A stretch of DNA of 64,000 bases from NCBI GenBank assembly GCA_965238125.1, contig OZ250179.1:5146001-5210000 (forward strand). Reading direction: 5' to 3'. Made by a program: the position numbers and the translations under genes. Below the pieces are notes generated by a model that saw nothing but the letters and a program-made list of their open reading frames with translations, made no database searches and was not told where the DNA came from. Below, one piece after another: positions 44,312-53,486 of this stretch (its first letter is position 1; each line of letters begins with the position of its first letter). This DNA comes from UBA6623 sp965238125. Lineage in GTDB: Bacteria; Acidobacteriota; Terriglobia; Bryobacterales; UBA6623.

Positions 44312-46461
44312 TACGCTTGTCCTCCCTTCTCGAGAGCCGCGATAACGCGCTCGGGCGTCATCGGCAGAGTCGGAACACGAACACCCACAGCGTTGTGGAC
44401 CGCGTTGGCGATGGCCGCGCCGGGCGAAATCGCCGGCGGCTCGCCGAGCCCGATGACGCCGCGATCGTCGTAATCGCCGGTCATCATGTGGACTTCGAGC
44501 TCGCCGATATCACCGATGCCGGCCAATTTATTGAACTCCATGTCGGCGTTCAAAAAGCGACCGGTCGCTTGATCATAGATCCGCTCTTCCCAAAGGGCCC
44601 AGCAGATGCCCATAATCATCGATCCCAGGACTTGGCTTTCGGCGGTTTTCAGATCAATGATCAAGCCGCAATCCTGCACCGCCACCATCTTGTTCATGGT
44701 GACGACGCCGGTTTCGACATCCACCGAAACATCGGCCATCTGGACGCCGCCCACGCCGCTGTCGGCGAGCTTGCCGCCGTCGCGGTCGGGCTGCTTGCCC
44801 ATGCCGGTCAGAGTGCGGGCCCCAAGCTTCTTGCAAGCTTGATACCAGCCGATCCGTTTATCGGTTCCGCTGACTTCGAGATAGCCGTCCTTGGCGACAA
44901 TCGCATCCGCGTCGACGCCCAGAACCGGAGCAATCTCTTTCTTCAGCTCTTCGAGAGCGTTGACGGCCGCGCGGCGAGTCGAGGACGATACGCCCCCCAC
45001 CGTCGTGCTTCCGCCCGAGGCTCCCGAAGGAGGATAGATCGAGTCGCCCATCTGAACTTCGACCGCCTCGATCGGCAGGCCCATGGTCTCGGCCAACACG
45101 ATGGCGACCACCGTGCGCGTCCCGGAGCCCAAGTCCTGTGTGCCCAGCGCCGCGACGGCGGACCCGTCGGGATGAATCGACACCTGGCAGTTGCTGTCGT
45201 GCGGACGGCCGCCCCAGGTGTGCATCGAAAGTCCGACGCCGCGTTTCACCGGCCCGCGCCGTTGGTCGCCCGGCGCGTGGAACTTATTGCGCCAACCGAT
45301 CATGTCGGCGGCGATTCCCAGTTCCTTGCGATAGACGTCGGGACGGGCCGTGAGGTTGAGGTTCTTGATCACCAGATCCAAAGGATCCATGTCAAGCTTC
45401 GCGGCCAAATCGGTGTAGGCCGGCCAGGTCAGCACCGCGGCTTGCGGATGATTCGGCGCGCGCCACGCTCGGGCCGGACCCGTGTTGGTGGAAACGCTCA
45501 AGTGCCGGACTTTCTGGTTTTCCGGTACCACCACATAGGGCAGCGGCGGCGCGCCGCGGCTGGTTACGCCGCCGGTCGACCAGGTTTCCGACTGATAGGC
45601 GACCAGAGTGCCGTCCTTCTTGGCGCCGACTTTGATCTTTCCGTAGTCGGAAGGACGTCCGCCGCCAATTTGCTGCTCTTCGTCGCGGTCGAGCATCAAC
45701 TTGACCGGGCGTCCGGTCTTTTTCGACAGCTGAGCGCAAGCCACGCCCCAGCTATCGATGGCGAACTTGCTGCCGAACCCGCCGCCCATCACCGGGGTGA
45801 CGACGCGAACCTGCGACGGCTTGACTTCGCCCACGCTTTCGTCGCGGGCGAGGTTCTTCGCCAGATCCGCGCCGATGCGACCGACGGCCTGGGTCGAGGC
45901 GTAGACGATGATTTCATCGCCGGTCCAATCAACCACCTGGCCATGCGATTCCAAGCAGCAGTGTGCGAGGGTTGCCAGCCCGTAGTAGCCCTCGTGGGTC
46001 ACGTCGGCCGAAGCAAACGCGCCGTCGGGGTCACCTTCGGACTTGTCGGCCGCCGGTTTGACGCGGCTGCCTGCCTGATCGACGTCCTCTTCCTTCACCA
46101 GGTGAGGAAGAACTTCGTAGTCGATCTTCACCGCGACTACGGCGTCGCGGGCCAGTTCCTCGGTGTCGGCGGCGATGGCCAGGATTTCCTGACCGTTCCA
46201 CTGCAGCTCGGTGCCCTCGCCGTTGATGATCTGGACTCCGCGAACACCCTTGATTGCTTCGGCGGGGCCGGTGTCGATCTTCGTGATGCGGGCATGAGCG
46301 TGAGGGCTGGTCAACAGGCGCGCGACCAGCATCCCGGGAAGGTTGCGGTCGTAGGCGTAGATGGCTCGCCCGGTGACTTTGTCGGGCCCGTCGATACGGG
46401 AGATATTTTTGCCGATCAGCGCGCGGTCTTCCGCGGCCGGCCAATCATAATTAGTCGCCAC
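44311..46461 (-). CDS. Molybdenum hydroxylase catalytic subunit (XdhA/PaoC-like)
   Basis: 716-residue molybdopterin-cytosine-dinucleotide-binding subunit. It starts at GTG 46461, preceded by aggagg. Features: GKNISRIDGPDKVTGRAIYA at the N-terminus, MGGGFGSKFAIDSWG, ARAWRAPNHPQAAVLTWPAY and the catalytic Glu in VIGLGEPPAISPGAAI near the C-terminus. It overlaps the iron-sulfur gene by 11 bp. By analogy with PaoABC the complex oxidises aldehydes or N-heterocycles in the periplasm; the exact substrate is unknown. Confidence 0.92.
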   Translation of the reverse strand: MATNYDWPAAEDRALIGKNISRIDGPDKVTGRAIYAYDRNLPGMLVARLLTSPHAHARITKIDTGPAEAIKGVRGVQIINGEGTELQWNGQEILAIAADTEELARDAVVAVKIDYEVLPHLVKEEDVDQAGSRVKPAADKSEGDPDGAFASADVTHEGYYGLATLAHCCLESHGQVVDWTGDEIIVYASTQAVGRIGADLAKNLARDESVGEVKPSQVRVVTPVMGGGFGSKFAIDSWGVACAQLSKKTGRPVKLMLDRDEEQQIGGGRPSDYGKIKVGAKKDGTLVAYQSETWSTGGVTSRGAPPLPYVVVPENQKVRHLSVSTNTGPARAWRAPNHPQAAVLTWPAYTDLAAKLDMDPLDLVIKNLNLTARPDVYRKELGIAADMIGWRNKFHAPGDQRRGPVKRGVGLSMHTWGGRPHDSNCQVSIHPDGSAVAALGTQDLGSGTRTVVAIVLAETMGLPIEAVEVQMGDSIYPPSGASGGSTTVGGVSSSTRRAAVNALEELKKEIAPVLGVDADAIVAKDGYLEVSGTDKRIGWYQACKKLGARTLTGMGKQPDRDGGKLADSGVGGVQMADVSVDVETGVVTMNKMVAVQDCGLIIDLKTAESQVLGSMIMGICWALWEERIYDQATGRFLNADMEFNKLAGIGDIGELEVHMMTGDYDDRGVIGLGEPPAISPGAAIANAVHNAVGVRVPTLPMTPERVIAALEKGGQA

Positions 46462-47101
46462 TGGAGCCTCCTCTCAATTCGCCGGCGGCATCGAGTACGG
46501 CTTGCCGCACGCCCACGTAGGTGCCGCAGCGGCAGATATTGCCGCTGAGTCCTTTTTCGACCTCGGCCCGCGTGGGGTTGGGGTTCTTATCCAGAAACGC
46601 CTTGCAGGCGACAACGAAGCCCGGGGTGCAGAAGCCGCATTGTTGGGCGTCGTTGGCGACGAAGTGTTTCTGTACGGCGTGCAGCTCGTCGCCAGTGGCG
46701 AGAGCCTCGACCGTTTCGATATCGCGGCCCTCGGCCTCGATTGCCAGCATGGTGCAGGCATAGATGGGATTTCCGTCCACCATCACGGTGCAGGCGCCGC
46801 AGGTCGCGCGGTCGCAAACTTTCTTGGCACCGGTATAGTCGAGATGGTTGCGCAGCGCATCCAACAAAGTCACTCGTGGTTCGAGACTGACCTTGTGAGC
46901 TTTCCCGTTGATCCGCAAGTTGATCGGTACCGCGCCGGGACCAACCACGCCGTGTTGGTGCGCTTTGGCCTCGGGAGCCAGCGCCCCCGCGCCGACCGCG
47001 CCCGTGGAGACGCCGACGCCTTGCAGAAAAGTACGGCGGGAGAAGCCGTTCGTGCGCTGCTGAGTCTTGTCCTGACCTTCCGTGGTCTTATTGGAACTCA
47101 C
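46451..47101 (-). CDS. Molybdenum hydroxylase 2Fe-2S subunit, Tat-exported
   Basis: 216 residues. The N-terminal TNGFSRRTFLQGVGVSTGAV is a twin-arginine signal, so the whole complex probably goes to the periplasm with this subunit as carrier, as in E. coli PaoA. The plant-type 2Fe-2S ligands are CDRATCGACTVMVDG...C and the second cluster is CGFCTPG with CRCGTY. First gene of the operon 2Fe-2S, Mo, FAD, small protein. No dedicated maturation chaperone (PaoD/XdhC) is visible. Confidence 0.92.
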   Translation of the reverse strand: MSSNKTTEGQDKTQQRTNGFSRRTFLQGVGVSTGAVGAGALAPEAKAHQHGVVGPGAVPINLRINGKAHKVSLEPRVTLLDALRNHLDYTGAKKVCDRATCGACTVMVDGNPIYACTMLAIEAEGRDIETVEALATGDELHAVQKHFVANDAQQCGFCTPGFVVACKAFLDKNPNPTRAEVEKGLSGNICRCGTYVGVRQAVLDAAGELRGGSSGD

Positions 47102-47293
47102 CAGACACCTTCCTTTCCCTCGAAAAACCTGTCCGAGCGCACGCTGAGGGCGCGCCGATCAGACCGTAATACTATACCCAAGTCGGAGAGGGCGGGTAAA
47201 GGTGTTTGGAGCGGATATAGACAAAATTGCGAATATTCCGTGCCGACACAACACGGTGATGAGGTGATCGCCGCGCGTATCCCGTCTGGGGGA

Positions 47294-48157
47294 TTACGGG
47301 GCGGCCTTTTCCGCGGCCAACTGATCGAGGTAGCGCCGCTCGTAGTCTTCAACGAACTTGCGGTAGCCTTCCGGGTCGATGAAGGGGTTGGATTTCGCAC
47401 CGGCCTTCATCCGCCGCCGTTTTTCGTGCATGCCGTGCTGCTCGGCGTGCTGCGAAAGAAAGACGTCGCCCCGCAGGCTCTTCAGGTGCCGAAACGTTCG
47501 GGCGTAGGCGTCGGCGATCTCGGGGAATTTCGGGTTGCCGACCAGCCGCACTCCGTCGTTGATGGAAACGCCCCCGACGAAGACGACCTGCAAATCGCGG
47601 CCGTTTTCGGTAACGTTCATCGTCCAAGTCGTGCAGCCCTTGCTGTGACCGGGGTTGTGATGCGCCGTTAAGGCAACGCCGCCGAGGGTGACCGTGTCGC
47701 CGTCTCGCAAAACGCGGTCGACTGTCGCGGGCGGCCAGGAAGAGATTCCTTCCCAACGGAAGTCGCCTTTCCCGCCGCCTTCGATGACCTCCGCGTCGCC
47801 CGCCATGGCCATGATGCGCGCGCCGGTCTGCCGCTTCACGGCCCGGTGGCCGGCGACATGGTCGCTATGGGCGTGGCTCGAGAGGAGAATCTTGACGTCC
47901 TCGAAACGGAACCCAAGCCGGGTCACGCTTTCGCGGATCAGCGGGACGGTCTGCTCGTACCCACTATCGATGAGAATGTGGCCTTGCGGCGTGGTGATCA
48001 GGTGCGCCGACAGGCCGCTGGGGCCGACGTGATAGATGTTGGCGATGATGCGAAACGGCTCGTAGGGCCGATTCCAATCAGCGGCTTGGCCGGTGAGCGG
48101 TTGGGCCGGAGCGGCGGTGAGCGTGACGACGACGAGGCAGAGGAGGCGCAGGAGCAC
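47294..48157 (-). CDS. Subclass B3-like metallo-beta-lactamase
   Basis: About 287 residues from the GTG at 48157, which begins a signal peptide (VLLRLLCLVVVTLTAAPAQP). Zinc ligands: SSHAHSDHVAGH (HxHxDH), the His in HHNPGHSKGCTTWTM, and the His in FLSQHAEQHGM. The last pattern and the S-H-A-H start are those of subclass B3 beta-lactamases, periplasmic enzymes common in environmental bacteria. The upstream in-frame reading crosses an R1 repeat and is not coding. A role in beta-lactam hydrolysis is plausible but not shown; other lactonases share the fold. Confidence 0.8.
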   Translation of the reverse strand: MLLRLLCLVVVTLTAAPAQPLTGQAADWNRPYEPFRIIANIYHVGPSGLSAHLITTPQGHILIDSGYEQTVPLIRESVTRLGFRFEDVKILLSSHAHSDHVAGHRAVKRQTGARIMAMAGDAEVIEGGGKGDFRWEGISSWPPATVDRVLRDGDTVTLGGVALTAHHNPGHSKGCTTWTMNVTENGRDLQVVFVGGVSINDGVRLVGNPKFPEIADAYARTFRHLKSLRGDVFLSQHAEQHGMHEKRRRMKAGAKSNPFIDPEGYRKFVEDYERRYLDQLAAEKAAP

Positions 48158-48228
48158 GAAGGGATTATAGCGGGTGGTGCAAAGAAACCGGAAAAATCGG
48201 GGATAGTCGCGTCTCCATGAATCGGCGG

Positions 48229-48415
48229 GGATGTGGCGTGAGCGTCCACGCTTGCCGCGAACCGATTCATCGGTTCGTATCCCCGTAATTGGCGAGACAA
48301 GGCGGTAATCCAAGACCCGCCCCGATGACTCCGGGCGCGGCAAGCCTGTAGGCTCACGCCACGTCGGGGACCTTCGGCATCGAGGAAGTTCCGAGCGTAT
48401 TTCCGGAAGAGAGTT
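48229..48415. repeat. Dispersed palindromic repeat, R1 copy b (inverted)
   Basis: Inverted relative to copy a: gatgtggcgtgagcgtccac at the left, ggctcacgccacgtcgggg at about 48349-48366, then the flank unit cttcggcatcgagg and tttccggaagagag. The middle contains ccgcgaaccgattcatcggt. Confidence 0.72.
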
Positions 48416-48525
48416 CACTTCGCGCCGGGGGCATTGGAGCAAGGGGAACTCAGTCGGTCGGCGCTCGGTACAATCCCCATTCTTGATCGCCTCCGTGTTC
48501 CTTGAAAACCTATTCTGTTCGCGCG

Positions 48526-49686
48526 TCACCCGCCGCCGGAAACCGCGCCGGCGGCCTCCAAATCGTCGATTTCACTCTCGGAGAAGCCCCAGTCGGCGAG
48601 CGCCTCGCGGCTGTGTTCGCCCGCTGCCGGCGGCACGCCTTGGATTTCGGGCCGGGTCCGGGAAAAACGCGGAGCGGGCGCCGGTTGCCGCGGGCCGTCA
48701 CGCGTCACAAACGTCTCGCGGGCCTTGAGGTGGGGGTGATCGGGCGCTTCGGCGAGCGACATCACCGGCGCGAAGCAAAGGTCGGACCCTTCCATGATTT
48801 CGCACCATTCATCGCGGGTCTTCCCTCGGAAGACCTCGGCCAGCCGCTGCTTCAACCGCGGCCACATCGTCCGGTCCATCTGCCGTGCGAACTCGGGGTC
48901 GCTCGAAAGGCCGGTCTTCTCGAGTAGTTCCGCGTAGAAGCGCGGCTCAATCGAGCCGATCGAGACATACTTGCCGTCGGCCGTCTCGTAAACCTCGTAG
49001 AAATGCGCTCCCGAGTCGAGAATGTTCACCCCGCGCCGATCTTCCCAAAGCCCGGCGGCGAACAACGCGAAGGGCATCGCCATCAACAGCGACGCCCCGT
49101 CCACCATGGCGGCGTCGACAACTTGTCCCTTCCCCGAGCGGGAGGTTTCGAGCAGCCCGCAGACCATGCCGAAGGCCAGCAGCATGCCCCCGCCGCCGAA
49201 GTCGCCGATCAGGTTCAGCGGCGGTACGGGTTTTCCGCCCTCGCGTCCGATGGCGTGCAGGACGCCGCTCAGCGCGATGTAGTTCAGATCATGCCCGGCC
49301 GCGCGCGCCAACGGCCCGTCCTGTCCCCAGCCGGTCATGCGCCCGTAGACGAGTTTCGGATTGACGGCGAAACAGGCATCCGGGCCGAGCCCCAGCCTTT
49401 CCATGACGCCGGGGCGAAAACCCTCGATCAGCCCGTCCGCTTTTTCGACCAGACGCAGAACGGTTTTCACTCCCTCGGGCTTCTTCAAATCGACGGCGAT
49501 CGATCGACGCCCTCGGTTCAACACGTTCTGTTTCGGGCTCATTCCGCCCGCGGTCCCGCCGATTTTTCCCGAAGGCCTGTCAATACGCACGATCTCGGCG
49601 CCCATGTCCGAGAGAACCATCGCGGCGAAGGGCCCGGGCCCGATGCCGGCGATCTCAACCAAACGAATACCTTGAAGCGGTCCCAT
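48526..49686 (-). CDS. CaiB/BaiF CoA-transferase (alpha-methylacyl-CoA racemase-like)
   Basis: 386-residue family III CoA transferase or racemase. The N-terminus MGPLQGIRLVEIAGIGPGPF and VLSDMGAEIVRIDRP is standard. NRGRRSIAVDLKKPEG binds CoA, and the catalytic Asp region is AAGHDLNYIALSGVL, which with GRMTGWGQDGPLA points to alpha-methylacyl-CoA racemase. The C-terminal GFSESEIDDLEAAG is typical. Likely cytosolic, acting on branched fatty acyl-CoA. No operon partner. Confidence 0.9.
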   Translation of the reverse strand: MGPLQGIRLVEIAGIGPGPFAAMVLSDMGAEIVRIDRPSGKIGGTAGGMSPKQNVLNRGRRSIAVDLKKPEGVKTVLRLVEKADGLIEGFRPGVMERLGLGPDACFAVNPKLVYGRMTGWGQDGPLARAAGHDLNYIALSGVLHAIGREGGKPVPPLNLIGDFGGGGMLLAFGMVCGLLETSRSGKGQVVDAAMVDGASLLMAMPFALFAAGLWEDRRGVNILDSGAHFYEVYETADGKYVSIGSIEPRFYAELLEKTGLSSDPEFARQMDRTMWPRLKQRLAEVFRGKTRDEWCEIMEGSDLCFAPVMSLAEAPDHPHLKARETFVTRDGPRQPAPAPRFSRTRPEIQGVPPAAGEHSREALADWGFSESEIDDLEAAGAVSGGG

Positions 49687-49697
49687 GAGTTGAAAAC

Positions 49698-50030
49698 CCC
49701 CCTCTTCCGAAAATAGCCCCGCATTCTCCTCGATGCCGAACGCCCCGACGTGGCGTGAGGCTCCAGCTGTTCAGACTCATGACATGGTTGACAGATCGTT
49801 CTCATGACATCGTTGACAGCTGAGAAGCTGGGTAGATGTCATGGAACAATGTAGGCATGCAGGAAGAGCGGAAATGAGGGATGGGGGCAAGCCCCCTTCC
49901 CTCAAACTCCCATCCCCCACCAGAAAGAAGTGTCAACGATGTCATGAGAACGATCTGTCAACCATGTCCTGAAACTGAACACCTCCAGCCTCGCCGCGCC
50001 CCGAGTCATCGGGGCGGGTCTGCCTCAGCA
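49698..50030. repeat. Dispersed palindromic repeat, R1 copy c, interrupted by a small IS-derived element
   Basis: Left part (49698-49767): ctcttccgaaaatagc, tcctcgatgccgaac and ccccgacgtggcgtgagg. The right part resumes at 49982 (cctccagcctcgccgcgccc, cgagtcatcggggcgggtct) and then is truncated. The gap is filled by the element at 49768-49981. Confidence 0.7.
49768..49981. mobile_element. Short non-autonomous IS481-like element
   Basis: 214 bp starting TGTTCAGACTCATGACATGG and ending with its inverted partner (ccatgtcctgaaactgaaca). About 52 bp at each end are inverted repeats with few mismatches. CTCCAGC is present on both sides (49761-49767 and 49983-49989, one extra C before the right copy), consistent with a target duplication. 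Just inside the left end a frame opens MSWNNVGMQEERK and stops, resembling the start of an IS481 transposase. It looks like an internal deletion derivative whose transposase is lost. Confidence 0.72.
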
Positions 50031-50141
50031 TACTGGGAGTTACGGTGCACCTCGAAAATTGCAAACGGCTGCAGCCGCGAAGCGGCGTCAGGAATATAGC
50101 CCAGGGTGGAGCTTATGATTCATAGGAACGGACCGGCCAGG

Positions 50142-50505
50142 TCAAGCCCCGGAAGACCCTCCGGTGGCGATCTCGATCTTCAGGTCGTTCGTCCCCGGCC
50201 CAATCTCGACGGCGAGACCGTTCCCCGCCGGGCGACGCTCTTGTGAATCGTTCCGCGTCCTCCAAAGAGTAGGCTCCGGTGGCGGGCTCGGAAAAGTCCG
50301 CGGCCACGCGGTGGACCTGAATGCGATACCGTCCGGGACACGGACCGCGTTCAGCGTCGATCGTAAATTTGCCTTCGCTCCGCCACCGCACGTAGGCCGA
50401 CGACGGCGGCAGATTGGGGTTGTCGGGAATCAGGGTTACCCAACCCCAGTAAAGCGGCTTGCCGTCGAGGGATACGGCGCCGCTGACGCTGACGCGGACC
50501 TCAGG
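50142..50505 (-). pseudogene. Carboxypeptidase-regulatory-like domain protein, frameshifted
   Basis: Reads VSVSGAVSLDGKPLYWGWVT, KFTIDAERGPCPGRYRIQVH and YSLEDAERFTR, then after a frameshift near 50235 continues GNGLAVEIGPGTNDLKIEI and ATGGSSGA with a stop at 50142. The pattern (V-SG-V-LDGKPL-G-V-IP, then GRYRI-V) is that of secreted transthyretin/carboxypeptidase-regulatory-like proteins of Planctomycetota and Acidobacteriota. The N-terminus with its signal peptide has been replaced by recombinase-derived sequence, so the gene is dead. Confidence 0.65.
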
Positions 50506-50660
50506 CTGTGCCCAGCAAACTCCGCGGGGGTCCTTACCCGCCGCCGCCGCCGCCCTCTTCACAATCAGCGCCACCGCCCGGTCCGACAGCCGAGTCGGTC
50601 GAATCTGACCGTGTCGGTTGATCGGGCCCCAGCGAGCCGTTACCTGTGGAGATTGGCGAA
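50490..50660 (-). pseudogene. Tyrosine recombinase C-terminal remnant
   Basis: Encodes GPINRHGQIRPTRLSDRAVA then LIVKRAAAAAGKD, and in a shifted frame AEFAGHSLRSASA. The GHSLR motif and the preceding LSDRAVALIVKRAAAAAG are typical of the catalytic region of phage/island tyrosine recombinases. The catalytic Tyr and everything before this stretch are missing. It is fused to the carboxypeptidase-like remnant. Confidence 0.62.
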
Positions 50661-50674
50661 GAAATCCCGCGCGT

Positions 50675-53485
50675 CTAGTTGGGGGTTGCCACGTAGACTC
50701 CAATTCGCTCCCTGAGCGTGGTCGCCGAAACAGCGGTGAAAAGGACTTCGCCCTGCTGGGTGATATGGACATCGCTGAAACCGCGGAACCAATCGCCTTG
50801 CGGGGAGCGTTCTCCCGTCGTGGCGACAACGGTGTCACGGCCGTCCCTGCGCAGGATGACGGCTACCTCGGCCGTCAGGCCGGCCAGATAGACGACTTCT
50901 CCGGTCGCCGAGACCGCGAACCGGTCCAATTGAAGGTAGCGAATAAGCGAACCAAAGGTCGTTTGCTCACGGTTGGAAACTACCGAACGCCAACGATTTC
51001 CATCGTATGCGGCGATTTCTTGGGTTTCGCCGAATGCCCCGTAAGCCAGCACCCTGTAGAATTCATCGGCGGAGGCCCGCAGCTCTCCTCGGAACTGGGT
51101 GACGACCTCGCCTCTTGGTCCTTGATCGCCAATTTGCAAGATCTTTTTCGCTTGGCCGTTTTCCCAGAGAAAGAGGGCGTTCGACCCTCCTGAGAGCTGC
51201 GCCTCGAAAACAACGCGGCCGGCTCCATCGATGGCTGCCTGGCGGGCGAACTCAAAGTTCCCGCCTCCGGGAGCGGTTTGTCCGAAATTCATCAAACTCA
51301 CGGCCACGGATGCGCCTGGGGAATAGAGCAAGAGTGCCTGGCCTCCGTCGAAACCGGCCCAAGCGGCCGTTTCACCCCGGTCGTTGACCGCTAAGGGACC
51401 GCCAAACCAGTGGAATTCGCTTCCACCCGGGGGTTTGACGGCCGTTCCTGGGCCAGCGACGACGACCGCACTCCCATCGCGCCATTGATAGAGCCCTGGG
51501 CCCCGATCCGTGTCGGCGGCGAAAGCAATATCGCCCCGCAGGTTCGAGGCGTGCCCATGGATGGAACTCACCACGCTTTCTCCAGGCAGGATCTGCCCGG
51601 GGCCGAGCAATGTTTCCAACGATTCGTTCCCCACTCGCACAAGGGCCCCGGAACTGGACACAAATACGCGGTTCCCCGCGGCGCCCCCGACCACAAGGTT
51701 TTGCCAGTTGAGTGATGTTGGGGCCGGCTCGTTCAGGCTCTGGGCGGATTGAACAAGGGTCGTGTCACTGCTATCGTCGACTCGGGCCACTCGCCAGAGC
51801 GCGGCGCCCTGGTTGCCGCTAACAATCACGCCGCCTTGGGGACGCAGGAAAGCATGACTGATCCACTGCCACTCGCCGTTCGCGACCGAGCCTCCGTACC
51901 GCGCCACGTGAGTCAACCGGCCGTCTTCCAAACGGAACGCACCGCTCCCCTGCTCGGTGTCCGCGCCGAACAAAACGGCGCTGTCGCGGGCATCGAACAA
52001 CTGGTGAGGGCCGTGGATATCGAAGCCGTCCACCCGTTCGCCGGAGCTGATGACTTTCGACCAACTGCCGCCCGAGAGGCGAACAATCTGTGAAAACCCC
52101 TCCCCGTACATAGAAGCGTAGAAATCCCCGGAAGCAGTCTGGATAGGTGTCCAGCCTCCGTGAACTCTTCGATCGAGTACCAAATCACCGGTCGCGTAAA
52201 TCTTTCGGATCTGTTGTCCGTCCCAATGGAAATAGCCCTGGCTATCCGCCCGATGCGCTGCAAACACGACTTCACCGGGCCGGTAGATTGCCGCCGCGCC
52301 AATCCAGTCGGCCGAACCGAAGTCGGGAAGGTCACTCTGTGTGGCTATCAGTTGGGATCCCCCATCCTTTCCCCGGAAAAACAGATTCCTTCCCATCTCG
52401 TTGTGGGCCACGAATGCCATTTCGCCGTCTGCCCCGAGCGCGCGGACAGACTCTGCTACCAGACAGCAATACCCACTTGGAGCGGGAATAATCCGTGGTT
52501 CGGAATCAGGGTCCGCGCCGGGGAAGAGGAAAAGGGCGGCCCAAGGATGGGTGAAAAAGAAGAAGGGCGCCAGGACGTCGCCCTGCTGGTTTATCGATAC
52601 CTGCCCATAAGCGAAGCTGTCGATGATGGCGCCGACGGCGTTCAAGTATTGACCCGTCACGGCGAGCGTGCGTAGGGCCCCGTTGTTGTACAACATTAAC
52701 GCTTGTGAGCCGTTGGATAGCATCGCGCGGAACACGATCCGGTCGTCGCCCGCGTAGCTGATTTGCTGAATGGTATTCACCACCGCCAACGTTTCAAATT
52801 CATTGGTGATGAGCCGGTCGATCGCGAACGCGGGACGCCTGCGAACCCGAACAAGCGTCTGGGCACTGAAACCAAAGCCCAGCGCAGGGACGTTCAGGTA
52901 GGCCGTTACCGTGGTCGATCCCTCGGCCAGCGCCTGAACGACTCCTTGGGGGCTCAGCGAAGCGACTCCGGCAAGACCCGAAAACCACAGGAAACCGAGG
53001 CCGGAAAGGGCGCGACCTTCCGCGTCGAAAGCCCGGGCCGTCAAGGTGATCTGCTCACCTACCAACAGTTCGGGCCGACGAGGCTCGATCTCGATTCGGG
53101 CGGGATGAACGCTGACCGTAAAGCTCTCGGACACACCGGAATGGGAGACGTGGATCTCGGTGCGGCCGGGCATCAAGCCTCGCACCAGCCCCGCGCCGTC
53201 CACTTCCGCCACCGCCGAGTCGCTCGATCTCCATTGGAGAGCTATGTCGGAGAGCCTCGCGCCAAACGAGTTCAGCGCGCGCGCTTCCAATTGCAAGGTG
53301 CTGCCGCTCAGTACCCAGTCCTGCGCCGCGGTTACCTCGATAAATCGCACGGAAGTGTCGGCGCTCAGCGGCGCAACCGACGCTGCGATCAGCACGAGCA
53401 CGGGCAACAGAAGGCGCGCCAACGACTCGCAGCCGCGGGAGGCCTGAGGGTCAAAAGTTAGACGCCTTGAAGCAACGCGTGCCAT
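50675..53485 (-). CDS. Long secreted Ig-like/repeat protein B
   Basis: 936 residues. An N-terminal signal peptide (LARLLLPVLVLIAASVAPLS) is followed by two bacterial Ig-like (BIG2) domains, roughly 45-130 (SGSTLQLEARALNSFG...) and 131-215 (RPELLVGEQITLTARAFD...). The remaining 700 residues are tandem blocks that each contain a 'W-G-LY-ADG/NGG' strand pattern and end with G-V/E-phrases such as SINQQGDVLAPFFFF and AVNDRGETAAWAGFDG, as in beta-propeller or choice-of-anchor proteins. It begins one base after the stop of its paralogue A. Probably a surface or extracellular protein; function unknown. Confidence 0.7.
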   Translation of the reverse strand: MARVASRRLTFDPQASRGCESLARLLLPVLVLIAASVAPLSADTSVRFIEVTAAQDWVLSGSTLQLEARALNSFGARLSDIALQWRSSDSAVAEVDGAGLVRGLMPGRTEIHVSHSGVSESFTVSVHPARIEIEPRRPELLVGEQITLTARAFDAEGRALSGLGFLWFSGLAGVASLSPQGVVQALAEGSTTVTAYLNVPALGFGFSAQTLVRVRRRPAFAIDRLITNEFETLAVVNTIQQISYAGDDRIVFRAMLSNGSQALMLYNNGALRTLAVTGQYLNAVGAIIDSFAYGQVSINQQGDVLAPFFFFTHPWAALFLFPGADPDSEPRIIPAPSGYCCLVAESVRALGADGEMAFVAHNEMGRNLFFRGKDGGSQLIATQSDLPDFGSADWIGAAAIYRPGEVVFAAHRADSQGYFHWDGQQIRKIYATGDLVLDRRVHGGWTPIQTASGDFYASMYGEGFSQIVRLSGGSWSKVISSGERVDGFDIHGPHQLFDARDSAVLFGADTEQGSGAFRLEDGRLTHVARYGGSVANGEWQWISHAFLRPQGGVIVSGNQGAALWRVARVDDSSDTTLVQSAQSLNEPAPTSLNWQNLVVGGAAGNRVFVSSSGALVRVGNESLETLLGPGQILPGESVVSSIHGHASNLRGDIAFAADTDRGPGLYQWRDGSAVVVAGPGTAVKPPGGSEFHWFGGPLAVNDRGETAAWAGFDGGQALLLYSPGASVAVSLMNFGQTAPGGGNFEFARQAAIDGAGRVVFEAQLSGGSNALFLWENGQAKKILQIGDQGPRGEVVTQFRGELRASADEFYRVLAYGAFGETQEIAAYDGNRWRSVVSNREQTTFGSLIRYLQLDRFAVSATGEVVYLAGLTAEVAVILRRDGRDTVVATTGERSPQGDWFRGFSDVHITQQGEVLFTAVSATTLRERIGVYVATPN

Positions 53486-53486
53486 T

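Noticed and set aside
48158..48529. An in-frame N-terminal extension of the metallo-beta-lactamase
   Set aside because: It translates an R1 repeat, and the signal peptide starts at the GTG at 48157.
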